A DNA stretch of 21,977 bases from UBA9732 sp963606545 (GTDB taxonomy: Bacteria; Spirochaetota; Spirochaetia; Sphaerochaetales; Sphaerochaetaceae), in contig CAVCYP010000029.1 of assembly GCA_963606545.1 (NCBI GenBank), positions 1 through 21,977 of the forward strand, given 5' to 3'. A program made the position numbers and the translations under genes. This document shows positions 14,725-21,957 of this stretch, piece by piece. The stretch's first letter is position 1. Every line of letters begins with the position of its first letter. The notes beneath the pieces were generated by a model. The model made no database searches, was not told where the DNA came from, and saw only the letters and a program-made list of their open reading frames with translations.

Positions 14725-15528
14725 ATGACTTCAGTTGTAGCTGTAAAGAAAATAAACAAGGATGGAACCGTCTTGGTGGGATGTGACAATTCTGCCTGTG
14801 CAGGTTGTCATGCTGAGATGTTCTGTAATAATAAAAATCACAATGAGTATCTTGCTTTGAATCCTAAAAAGCTGGAAGTCCAAGAAGGGGATATGGTGGA
14901 GCTTTTTCTCCCACCAGGAAAAACCATAATGAGTACGGCTTTAGTTTTTGCTCTTCCGTTGGCTCTTTTCCCAATTGGCTATCTTGTAGGTACTCAAATT
15001 ACCTTAAATGAAGTTTATAGAGCTCTCTGTGGAATAGGTTTCATGGCAATAGCTTTTTTGGTGGCTTCTTTGATTTTTACTCATCACAAAAGGCAGTTAA
15101 TGCCAATAGTTGAAAAGGTGATGCTGAAACATTTAGAAGTTGTAGGTGCTGCAATTATGAGAAATGGAAAGCTCTTTGCAACTCAATGTGCCTCAAAGAA
15201 ACCCGAGATTCCTTTTCAGTGGGAGTTTCCCGGTGGCAAGATAGAGAAAGGGGAGACGGCTAAACAAGCCATAGCCAGAGAGTTGTCTGAAGAACTTTCA
15301 ATAAAGGTTGAGGTCAAAGATTCAATTACAACGGTTAATTATCAGTATCCTCATTTTCATATGACAATGCAGATTTTTCTTTGCACCCTTGATGAGAATC
15401 AGGAACCTAAACTGAACGAACATTTGAGCGCAAAATGGATTACTCCAGAGGAGTTATATCAATTGGATTGGGCCCCTGCAGATGCAAAGGCTCTAGATGA
15501 AGTCTGCAAGGTTTGCTGGCCTCTGTAA
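14725..15528 (+). CDS. RseC-type membrane domain fused to Nudix (MutT-like) hydrolase
   Basis: This single 267-residue frame holds two families. Residues 1-130 are RseC/MucC-like: a small N-terminal domain with four Cys (20, 25, 28, 34; C-x2-C at 25-28), two membrane helices at about 67-89 and 100-119, then a basic exit HHKRQLMPIVEK as in RseC. RseC proteins are linked to SoxR reduction and Rnf electron transport. Residues 136-267 are a Nudix hydrolase of the MutT type, with a perfect Nudix box from Gly171: GKIEKGE (171-177), then RELSEEL (185-191). MutT enzymes remove oxidised nucleotides such as 8-oxo-dGTP. The join is continuous with no stop or frameshift. The Nudix part should face the cytoplasm. 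AGAGGA precedes the ATG. It converges on the DeoR gene with a seven-base gap. Confidence 0.88.
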   Translation: MTSVVAVKKINKDGTVLVGCDNSACAGCHAEMFCNNKNHNEYLALNPKKLEVQEGDMVELFLPPGKTIMSTALVFALPLALFPIGYLVGTQITLNEVYRALCGIGFMAIAFLVASLIFTHHKRQLMPIVEKVMLKHLEVVGAAIMRNGKLFATQCASKKPEIPFQWEFPGGKIEKGETAKQAIARELSEELSIKVEVKDSITTVNYQYPHFHMTMQIFLCTLDENQEPKLNEHLSAKWITPEELYQLDWAPADAKALDEVCKVCWPL

Positions 15529-15535
15529 TAAAGCT

Positions 15536-16288
15536 TTAGCATACAATAACTTCAACGCCGTTTTGTTCAAGAGATTCTTTTAGTTCTGGTGTAATTTTAT
15601 CTGTGATGAAGATATCAATGTTGTCCCAAGAAGAGATATGAGCTAGGGCTTTTGTTCCGTATTTGCTGCTGTCGGCAAGAAAGCAAACCTTATCAGAGGT
15701 TTTAATCATGTTTTGCTTGAGTTCTGCTTCAGCAAGGTTGGAAGAGAAAAGTCCAGAATTGGTATAACCAGTTGCGCCTAGAAAAAGAATATCGGCATGA
15801 ATTCTTGATACATCTGAGATAGCCATAGGTCCTGTCATGCCCATGACGCTGCGTTTTAGAGTGCCGCCAAGGCAAACAACCTCAATTGTTTCTTCCTCTT
15901 TAAGGGCATCTACCAAAAGAAGAGAGTTGGACACAACTGTAATCTTTTTACCTTTGAGGTAGCTTGCCAAGTGAAGACAGGTAGAACCGCTGTCAGTAAG
16001 TACAATGTCATCATCTTCTACCAAATTAGCAGCAGCCTTTGCAATGCTGGCTTTTTCGTTATCAAATTCCAGCATTGTTTTGGAAATGCTTCTCAGGGCA
16101 CTTTTGCTTTCTGGAATCATGGCACCTCCATGAGTTCTGAAAAGAAGGCCCTTTTGTTCCATGACAGTTAGATAAGATCTAATTGTGACTTTTGAAACCC
16201 CAAGGTTTCTTGAAAGTTCTTCAACGGTCATATAATCGTTGCAATTCAAAAGTTTTAGAATCTGATCTTGCCTGTCGTTACTGGACAT
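15536..16288 (-). CDS. DeoR-family transcriptional regulator
   Basis: DeoR regulators are sugar-phosphate-responsive DNA-binding proteins, mostly repressors. In this 250-residue protein an N-terminal winged helix (TVEELSRNLGVSKVTIRSYL, 21-40, then THGGA) is followed by a DeoR sensor domain: DIVLTDSGSTCLHLA, VVSNSLLLVDAL, VVCLGGTL, ADILFLGATGY, LAEAELKQNMIKTSDKVCFLADSSKYG. The recognition helix has IRSYL where most DeoR proteins have IRRDL. ATG 16288 is preferred: it forms a TGATG overlap with the stop of the mutase gene and has GAGG five bases upstream; TTG 16291 is also in frame. As the last gene of the TTT transporter operon it may autoregulate it, with a sugar phosphate as likely signal. 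Confidence 0.9.
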   Translation of the reverse strand: MSSNDRQDQILKLLNCNDYMTVEELSRNLGVSKVTIRSYLTVMEQKGLLFRTHGGAMIPESKSALRSISKTMLEFDNEKASIAKAAANLVEDDDIVLTDSGSTCLHLASYLKGKKITVVSNSLLLVDALKEEETIEVVCLGGTLKRSVMGMTGPMAISDVSRIHADILFLGATGYTNSGLFSSNLAEAELKQNMIKTSDKVCFLADSSKYGTKALAHISSWDNIDIFITDKITPELKESLEQNGVEVIVC

Positions 16289-17820
16289 CAATACCTCGCA
16301 TAACCTTTACTGACATAAACATCAGCAATTTCTTTTATAAGAGAATTCAATTTATCACACTGGTCTTTGTTGTTGGAAACAACTTCCCAACGAACCATTG
16401 CATCTTCACTTCTTGAGATTCTTTGAGCAACCTGACTCCACGTTTTTCCTTCCAAGGAAGTCTTTGAATCAAACTTAATAGGAAGATTAAAACGCATGAG
16501 GGTTGCATCTAAGTCACTACCATCATCCATGGTTTTGATGACCTGTGCGCCAAGTGACACCATCTTTTTTTCAACGTCATCTAAGATTTGGGGCATCATT
16601 TCAGGTGCAGCTTCACAGTACAAGGGCCACTCTCTATCTCTATAAATGGAGTTTTGAAGGGCTTTGACTCTCTTATAGGCCTGTGGATTTTCCAGTCTAC
16701 AACGGGCCGTTAAAAGGGCAAAGAAAAGGGTTGATTCTACTGCGGCATACCCCTTTGATGCATCCTTTAAATCATAAGGGAAATTCATGTAATAGTGTGC
16801 CGATTCCTCTTCAGATGCAAAATAGCCAAAGCTGCAGTTATCTCTGAGTTTTGCCTTTATAAAGGAATGCCCATTTCTGATAATATGAACGTTTGCGCCA
16901 GCTTTTGCTATCTCACAGAGGGCAATTGGCAAGGCTTTGACATCGGCATAGAACTCATGTTTTGCGTTGTCATAAATTTCCATTACTTTCGGGATAATTA
17001 CAGACATGTTGAGGCCTGGAACAATTTGTTGTCCGTCACTGTCCATGAGGTCCATTCTGTCGCCGTCTCCATCAAAGCAGAAACCAATATCAAAGAAACC
17101 TTCTTGCATGGCTTTTCTGGAAGGTGCAATGGAACTTTCAATTATCGGGTTGGGGTCGCCGTGTGGGAAGAGGCCGTTGGGGACCAAGTTTCTGAAGGTG
17201 ACGTCTGCGCCTGCTTTTTGGAAGGCGAGGGCTTCCTCGAATCCAGCTGACCCATTTAAGAAGTCAAGCAGGACCTTGAGGCCTTTGAGCGAGCCTTCTT
17301 TTACACCTGCCAGCTCCATAGAATAATTAATGTAAGAATCTAATTCGTTTACGACAGTGACTTTACCTGCGGCAGCACAACCAGCTACACTACCGGCAAT
17401 ATAATTTGCCTTAATCTTTTCAATTCCACCCTCAGGCCCATTGCCATAGGCTATAGGAAGAAGGTTCTGAGCCATTAGCTTCATGCCTACATATTCGCCA
17501 GGGTTGTGAGACGCCGTAACCATAATCCCTGCGCTTTCTCTGTGCTGCATGCAGGTGTAGTAGAACTGGCAGGTGGAGATTGGAAGCGGGTTTACAAAAA
17601 CATCAATTCCGGCTTTGGTAAAGACCTCAGTAAGGCCTTCCACAAGCTGAGGAACGTAAAGTCTAGCATCTCTGCAAATTACTATGGAGGAAGCCTTTAC
17701 GCTTTCTTTGAAATAAACAACTATTGCATTATAAAGACGCTCTCTGATTGTAGCTGTGAGGTTCTGCTCTTTGGTTCTAATATCGTAAAGTTTGAACATT
17801 CCCAATAAAAGGTCATCCAT
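16288..17820 (-). CDS. alpha-D-phosphohexomutase (ManB-like) with divergent sugar loop
   Basis: Phosphohexomutases move phosphate between C6 and C1 of a hexose. The 510-residue protein carries LYDIR near the N-terminus, the phosphoserine loop MVTASHNPGEYVGMK with Ser104, HGDPNPI (a substrate-region string) and the metal loop DGDGDR (250-255). The sugar-binding loop, GGExSGH in most members, is SEEESAH (336-342), and the C-terminal phosphate loop (usually RxSxTEPxxR) reads RISRSEDAMVRWEV. Overall it is closest to phosphomannomutase/phosphoglucomutase, but substrate may differ. ATG 17820 lies one base after the MBL gene stop, with GAGGAG 13 bases upstream; TTG 17829 or 17832 are alternatives. 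It sits between an MBL hydrolase and a DeoR regulator in the transporter operon. Confidence 0.8.
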   Translation of the reverse strand: MDDLLLGMFKLYDIRTKEQNLTATIRERLYNAIVVYFKESVKASSIVICRDARLYVPQLVEGLTEVFTKAGIDVFVNPLPISTCQFYYTCMQHRESAGIMVTASHNPGEYVGMKLMAQNLLPIAYGNGPEGGIEKIKANYIAGSVAGCAAAGKVTVVNELDSYINYSMELAGVKEGSLKGLKVLLDFLNGSAGFEEALAFQKAGADVTFRNLVPNGLFPHGDPNPIIESSIAPSRKAMQEGFFDIGFCFDGDGDRMDLMDSDGQQIVPGLNMSVIIPKVMEIYDNAKHEFYADVKALPIALCEIAKAGANVHIIRNGHSFIKAKLRDNCSFGYFASEEESAHYYMNFPYDLKDASKGYAAVESTLFFALLTARCRLENPQAYKRVKALQNSIYRDREWPLYCEAAPEMMPQILDDVEKKMVSLGAQVIKTMDDGSDLDATLMRFNLPIKFDSKTSLEGKTWSQVAQRISRSEDAMVRWEVVSNNKDQCDKLNSLIKEIADVYVSKGYARY

Positions 17821-17821
17821 G

Positions 17822-18553
17822 TTAATCAACAATCTCCTCTTCTAAAACACTTGGAAGCTCTGCATTTTTATAAATTGTTTGGGCTTCTGTCAAGATTGCC
17901 TGTTTTGCCGCAGCTCCCTTTGGCAGATGGCACAAAATCAAACGCTTAGCGCCAAGCTCAACAGCAAGATTTGCCGCCTCAAGCCCGCCACTGTGGTCAG
18001 GTTTACGCACGCCACTTAAGGAGTTGGTCTCGTGAATCAGCACGTCCGGCCCAAAAGCGCAAGCTGGCAGGCTGTCCGCCTCAATTGGCGCCGTATCGCA
18101 GGTGTAAACCACTTTGGCCGTGCCTTCTTCAACCACCAAGCCCACCGAATTTGCCGTGTGAACTGTCTTGAAGAAGCTTAACGCCATCTCTCCAACCCGA
18201 TTCTCTCCAGCTGTTTCAAAAATAATATCGAAAATACCTTTTTTTGCGCGAATTGAAAAATTATCTATTAGACCGTTAATCATTGGTCTAATGCCATCTG
18301 GACAGATTATGCGCAGAGGCTTTGTGCGTTTTTGGAGCCAAAGCTGATGTAAAAGGCTTGGAAGAGCATACATATGATCAATGTGCTCGTGCGTCAGAAC
18401 AATTGCATCAATTTGAGCTTCAACGGCTGTAAAAATGTTTACAGAGGCATCTACAAGGAAGGAAGAGGTCCCATCAGAAAAGAGAAGCGAGGTATTTCCG
18501 CTATCTCTTTCCTGAATTGAACCATTTGCGCCAAGAAAAACAAACTTAAGCAT
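17822..18553 (-). CDS. MBL-fold metal-dependent hydrolase (RNase Z/phosphodiesterase-like)
   Basis: The 243-residue protein has the full metallo-beta-lactamase metal set: THEHIDH (His55, His57, Asp59, His60), VHTANSVGL (His132), VYTCDT (Asp153) and LILCHLPKG (His209). The fold opening LKFVFLGANGSIQERDSGNTSLLF resembles RNase Z-like and small phosphodiesterase-like members. The long exosite arm of RNase Z is not obvious, so tRNA processing is unlikely; a phosphoester or lactone substrate is possible. It overlaps tctA by eight bases, with a GAGG about 12 bases before the ATG. Position in a transporter and mutase operon suggests it processes the imported compound or a derivative. Its 3' half is noticeably richer in G+C than nearby genes. 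Confidence 0.85.
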   Translation of the reverse strand: MLKFVFLGANGSIQERDSGNTSLLFSDGTSSFLVDASVNIFTAVEAQIDAIVLTHEHIDHMYALPSLLHQLWLQKRTKPLRIICPDGIRPMINGLIDNFSIRAKKGIFDIIFETAGENRVGEMALSFFKTVHTANSVGLVVEEGTAKVVYTCDTAPIEADSLPACAFGPDVLIHETNSLSGVRKPDHSGGLEAANLAVELGAKRLILCHLPKGAAAKQAILTEAQTIYKNAELPSVLEEEIVD

Positions 18554-20078
18554 TATTTGTTTTTGCCTCTTTTTTGTTTTTGATAACAGAAGAAACTACA
18601 ACTGCTACTGAAAGCAGGGTGAAAATCCAGCAAATTGGAGAAGTAAGGAATCTTTCCATTGTTCCGGCACCAAGTTTCATTGCCTTTCTGAAGTTCTCTT
18701 CAAACATTCCGCCAAGGATGAAGCCAAGGACAATTGGTGCAAGAGGATAGCCGTTTTTCTTCATTTCATAGCCTACAAGACCCATGAACAGTGCTGTTCC
18801 AACGTTGAAGATTCCCTTTGCAATTGAAGCGCCAGCGAGGGCGTACGAGCCAATGAAGGAAAGGATAAGAACTATCGGCATTAAAATGCGTTGGCTTATG
18901 AGAAGAACTTTAGGGTAAAGTTTGATACCTGCAAGCTGGAAGACGCCCATGAATACGTTTGCAATGAACAGCGTGATGAAGATGGAGTAGACAAGCGGCA
19001 TGTTGGTGTTAAACAGCTGGAAGCCCGGGGTGACGCCGTTAATCATCAGGGCGCCAATCAGAACGGCTGTTGCGCTGTCACCAGGGATACCCAGCGAGAG
19101 GGCTGGGATTAATGCGCCGCCGGTTACCGCGTTGTTTGCAACTTCTGGAGCAAAGACACCTTCAAGACAACCAGTGCCAGGTCTGTCTAGTTTGCCGTTG
19201 GAGGCATCGCAAATTTTTGTTGCAGCGTCATGCGCCATAAATACGGCAATTGATGCGCCTGTGCCTGGAATTGCACCAATGACGGTTCCAATTCCCAAGG
19301 AAGAGACAATAATTTGCCACATTTGTAGCACTTTCTTAAATGGCGGGAAGACTTTGCCAATGTTTGTTGCAACGTTGGTGTTCTGTGGTTTGTGAAGGTT
19401 CGCAAGCTCGGTAAAGACTTGGCTGACGCCGTAAAGACCAATGAGGGTGGAGGTCATGTCAAAACCATCGGCAAGAGCTGTCTTTTGTAACAGGGATGCA
19501 AACGGCATGCGGCAGGCTCCGGAAATTGGGTCTGTTCCAAGGAAGGCAAAGACAAAGCCAAGCGCGCCCATGAGAAGGCCTTTTAGGATATCTTTTCCGG
19601 AAACCGATGCAATGATGACTAATCCTACCAGTGCCAGCGTTGTTTTTTCTGCAGGTCCAAAGGCCAAGGTTGCTTTTGCAATCAGTGGACTGAAGAAAAT
19701 CAAGATGACTTCTGAGCCAAGTCCGCCAATCATTGAAGCAATGACAGCTCCTCCAAGAGCCTGTCCGGCTAGGCCTTTCTGGGTCATGCGCTGACCGTCC
19801 GTTACTGTTGCAATTGCGTTTGGGTTGCCTGGAATTCCCAAAAGAATTGCAGGAATTGAAGCGCCACAAACGGCTCCACAGTAAACGGAAAGCAAAAGAC
19901 CAATACCGGTTGCAGTATTAGAAATGCTGTAGGAAATTGGGATTACAAGTGCAATTCCCATTGTAGCGGTTAAGCCAGGAAGAGCACCAAGAATGATTCC
20001 AAGAACGGAACCAAAAGCACACCAAAGGATAGTTGAGAGGTTTGAAACCATCTGTAAGCCTTGAAGAAAATCGCCCAT
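18546..20078 (-). CDS. tctA: tripartite tricarboxylate transporter large membrane subunit TctA
   Basis: TctA is the large membrane subunit of TTT secondary transporters. The 510-residue length is typical. Family motifs are clear: GIILGALPGLTATMGIALVIPISY near the N-terminus, AILLGIPGNPNAIATVTDGQRMTQKG, GTVIGAIPGTGASIAVFMAHDAATK in the middle, ALSLGIPGDSATAVLIGALMINGVTPG, and a C-terminal GYPLAPIVLGFILGGMFEENFRKA. Many hydrophobic helices span the whole length. A strong AGGAGG precedes the ATG. It lies 11 bases after tctB and overlaps the MBL gene by eight bases. Members import citrate, dicarboxylates, aromatic acids or sugar acids, so the substrate cannot be read from TctA. Confidence 0.95.
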   Translation of the reverse strand: MGDFLQGLQMVSNLSTILWCAFGSVLGIILGALPGLTATMGIALVIPISYSISNTATGIGLLLSVYCGAVCGASIPAILLGIPGNPNAIATVTDGQRMTQKGLAGQALGGAVIASMIGGLGSEVILIFFSPLIAKATLAFGPAEKTTLALVGLVIIASVSGKDILKGLLMGALGFVFAFLGTDPISGACRMPFASLLQKTALADGFDMTSTLIGLYGVSQVFTELANLHKPQNTNVATNIGKVFPPFKKVLQMWQIIVSSLGIGTVIGAIPGTGASIAVFMAHDAATKICDASNGKLDRPGTGCLEGVFAPEVANNAVTGGALIPALSLGIPGDSATAVLIGALMINGVTPGFQLFNTNMPLVYSIFITLFIANVFMGVFQLAGIKLYPKVLLISQRILMPIVLILSFIGSYALAGASIAKGIFNVGTALFMGLVGYEMKKNGYPLAPIVLGFILGGMFEENFRKAMKLGAGTMERFLTSPICWIFTLLSVAVVVSSVIKNKKEAKTNNA

Positions 20079-20089
20079 TCTGCTCCTCC

Positions 20090-20788
20090 TTAATATTTAA
20101 TGAGACCAGGTGCAAGATTTACCTGGAAGAACTGTTTGAATACGACATAAAGGAAGAGGACAGTGGCCATTGTTATGATGGCTGAATCTGCAACTCTTGC
20201 TAAACCTTTTTTCTTAAGGAATTTGATTAAGGTAAGTGCCAATACAACGGTGATTATTGCCACAAAGACAAGGGCCACGCAGGCACCACCGGCAGACTTC
20301 CCAAAGAAAGCAGGAAGTGCGCCATTTCTTCCCAAGGAAATGATGTTCTTTGAGATAAGTCTCATAACTGTGTAAAAGCCAACGGTTACTGCAACAGTGG
20401 CAATTCCGCCAACTGTTCCCTGCACAGCATTTCTCTTTTCTCCAATTGTAGTATAGAGATAAAGAAGACAATAAACCAAAACTGTAGTTAAAACAACAAA
20501 CCCAATGGTCTTAAGTAATGCAACATAGGCAATAGAAAGAAGTAGGGTAATGATAAAGAGAACAAGCGTTCCTTTGTCCATTTTCTTTCCATCTGGTCTT
20601 TCTTTAATTGTTAAATAAAGGAAACCCAGAAACAAAAATCCACCCATGAGGAGAGGCAGAACTTTTCCACCTGGGTCTCCCCCAACGGTGTCTACTTCGT
20701 ATTTATAGTCTTCAGACAGTGCTGTGACTATGACATACAAACCTGAAAGAATTGTCATGACAAGAGGAAATAATTTAATTTTTTTCAT
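20090..20788 (-). CDS. tctB: tripartite tricarboxylate transporter small membrane subunit TctB, extended
   Basis: TctB is the poorly conserved small membrane subunit, normally about 150 residues with four helices. This one has 232 residues and about seven hydrophobic segments (near 7-25, 42-61, 74-92, 95-112, 124-142, 168-188, 199-221). The family-like beginning (FPLVMTILSGLYVIV...GGKVLPLLMGGFLFL) and ending (LYVVFKQFFQVNLAPGLI) are both present, so the extra 55-80 residues appear to be an internal insertion around 143-198. AGGAG lies about ten bases before the ATG. Position between tctC and tctA settles the identity. Confidence 0.85.
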   Translation of the reverse strand: MKKIKLFPLVMTILSGLYVIVTALSEDYKYEVDTVGGDPGGKVLPLLMGGFLFLGFLYLTIKERPDGKKMDKGTLVLFIITLLLSIAYVALLKTIGFVVLTTVLVYCLLYLYTTIGEKRNAVQGTVGGIATVAVTVGFYTVMRLISKNIISLGRNGALPAFFGKSAGGACVALVFVAIITVVLALTLIKFLKKKGLARVADSAIITMATVLFLYVVFKQFFQVNLAPGLIKY

Positions 20789-20894
20789 GCTTGCTAACTC
20801 CTTTTATTTTATAGAGGGCTCCAATCGTTGGGAATTATGGATATGTGGTTCTTTTGAAACCATGGGGAAAGGACTGGAACCCTCAACAAAATAG

Positions 20895-20931
20895 TCGGCC
20901 AATTTTAAGGGAAACCCTTATCCTTGGCCGA
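20895..20931 (-). terminator. two-tier hairpin between tctC and tctB
   Basis: TCGGCCAA (20895-20902) pairs perfectly with TTGGCCGA (20924-20931). Inside, TAAGGG (20906-20911) pairs with CCCTTA (20915-20920) around an AAA loop, with a 3/3 internal loop between the stems. It starts 17 bases after the tctC stop. Only a short broken T-run follows on the minus strand, so it may be a partial terminator or an mRNA-stabilising structure that lets the binding protein be made in excess over the membrane subunits. The rest of the 159-base gap shows nothing else clear. Confidence 0.65.
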
Positions 20932-20947
20932 AAGGTATTATTTTGAT

Positions 20948-21922
20948 TTACTTCTTAAGAAGTCCTGCTGCTTCAAGAGCTGGCTGAAGATCAACAACAA
21001 GCTGAGCATTGTAAGCATCTGTATCTGCAAGAGTTGAGAAGGTCTGAAGGTAGCCTTTCTCTGCCAAGAAAGCCTGGAATTCTTCTGTGTAGAAAGCTTC
21101 CTTTACGACATTAGCAAGCCACTCTTTTTCTGCATCTGGGGTTCCTTTTGGAACTGCGAGGCCGCGGAAACAACCATAAGGAATTGTGAGGTCGCCGTAA
21201 CCTGCTTCAACAATGGTTGGAACGTCTGCAAGGTTCTTGTTAAGAGATCTGGTTTCGCCAAGGAAAGCAAGAGGTTTGATGCCGTCAACAATCTCTGTCT
21301 GGGAGAAGATGCCAACCTGGCAGTGTCCGCCCATGACCCAAGTCTGGAGCTCTGCGCCACCGTTAGCTGGGATGACGTTGAAGCAGTTTCCGCATGCAAC
21401 GTTAAGACCGCAAGCTACAACCGCTGTTGTTCCTGTTGCACCAGCGTTACCAATTGTAACCTGACCTGGATTTGCCTGTGCATAGTCAATCAACTCTGCA
21501 AGAGTATTCCACTGAGCGTCTGATTTAACACCAATTACGAATGGCTCAAGGGTAAGACCTGCAATAAAATCGAGTCCTGCTGAACCTTCTGTTGCACCAA
21601 CTGCTGTACCAACGATGGTATAAGTTCCGTACATGAGCATTTTATAGCCATCAGGCTCTGAATTGATGACATCGTTTGTACCTGTTCCGGTTGAATTTCC
21701 TTTGATGTTTTCAACAATGAAATTCTGGCCGGAAACTTCTGTCATCTTTGCTGCAAGAGCTCTGGCAAAGGTATCTGTTCCACCACCTGCGCCCTGTGGA
21801 ACAATAATTGTAATGGTTCTCTCTGGATCAGGGAAAGTTGATCCTTCTTCCTGAAGACCCTGAGCGAAGACTGCTGTCATAGCAATAAGGGCTACTAGCA
21901 TAAGCACTAAAGTACGTTTCAT
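20948..21922 (-). CDS. tctC: periplasmic substrate-binding protein TctC (Bug family)
   Basis: TctC/Bug proteins capture the solute in the periplasm for TctAB. The 324-residue product has a Sec signal (MKRTLVLMLVALIAMTAVFA, then QG) without a lipobox. The family's first strand and loop appear as RTITIIVPQGAGGGTDTFARALAAKM, followed by NIKGNSTGTGTNDVINSEPDGYKMLM, VTIGNAGATGTTA, NVIPANGGAELQTWVMGG and FRGLAVPKGTPDAEKEWL. These place the carboxylate-binding loops normally. Four Cys (VVACGLNVACGNCF and GGHC) are unusual for the family. ATG 21922 is chosen because AGGAGG lies six bases upstream; the frame runs ten codons further without support. First gene of the tctCBA-MBL-mutase-deoR run. Confidence 0.94.
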   Translation of the reverse strand: MKRTLVLMLVALIAMTAVFAQGLQEEGSTFPDPERTITIIVPQGAGGGTDTFARALAAKMTEVSGQNFIVENIKGNSTGTGTNDVINSEPDGYKMLMYGTYTIVGTAVGATEGSAGLDFIAGLTLEPFVIGVKSDAQWNTLAELIDYAQANPGQVTIGNAGATGTTAVVACGLNVACGNCFNVIPANGGAELQTWVMGGHCQVGIFSQTEIVDGIKPLAFLGETRSLNKNLADVPTIVEAGYGDLTIPYGCFRGLAVPKGTPDAEKEWLANVVKEAFYTEEFQAFLAEKGYLQTFSTLADTDAYNAQLVVDLQPALEAAGLLKK

Positions 21923-21946
21923 CTCTAACCTCCTAATGAAACTTAA

Positions 21947-21957
21947 CCGCAATGCGG
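21947..21957. promoter_or_regulatory. short palindrome upstream of tctC, possible operator
   Basis: CCGCA-A-TGCGG is an 11-base perfect inverted repeat 24 bases upstream of the tctC start. It could be a regulator site for the operon, whose last gene encodes a DeoR protein, but the window ends before any promoter can be placed. Confidence 0.25.

Noticed and set aside
14725..15528. Frameshift or assembly error joining separate rseC and mutT genes.
   Set aside because: The frame is continuous, RseC ends with its usual basic exit segment, the Nudix domain starts without an internal ribosome site, and no stop remnants are seen.
10523..15537. The palindrome AAAGCTTT occurs at both convergent gene junctions, 10523-10530 (nagB/rpoN) and 15530-15537 (Nudix fusion/deoR).
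   Set aside because: The stem is too short for a terminator, has no loop, and is the common HindIII-like octamer in AT-rich DNA; it mostly reflects stop codons on both strands.
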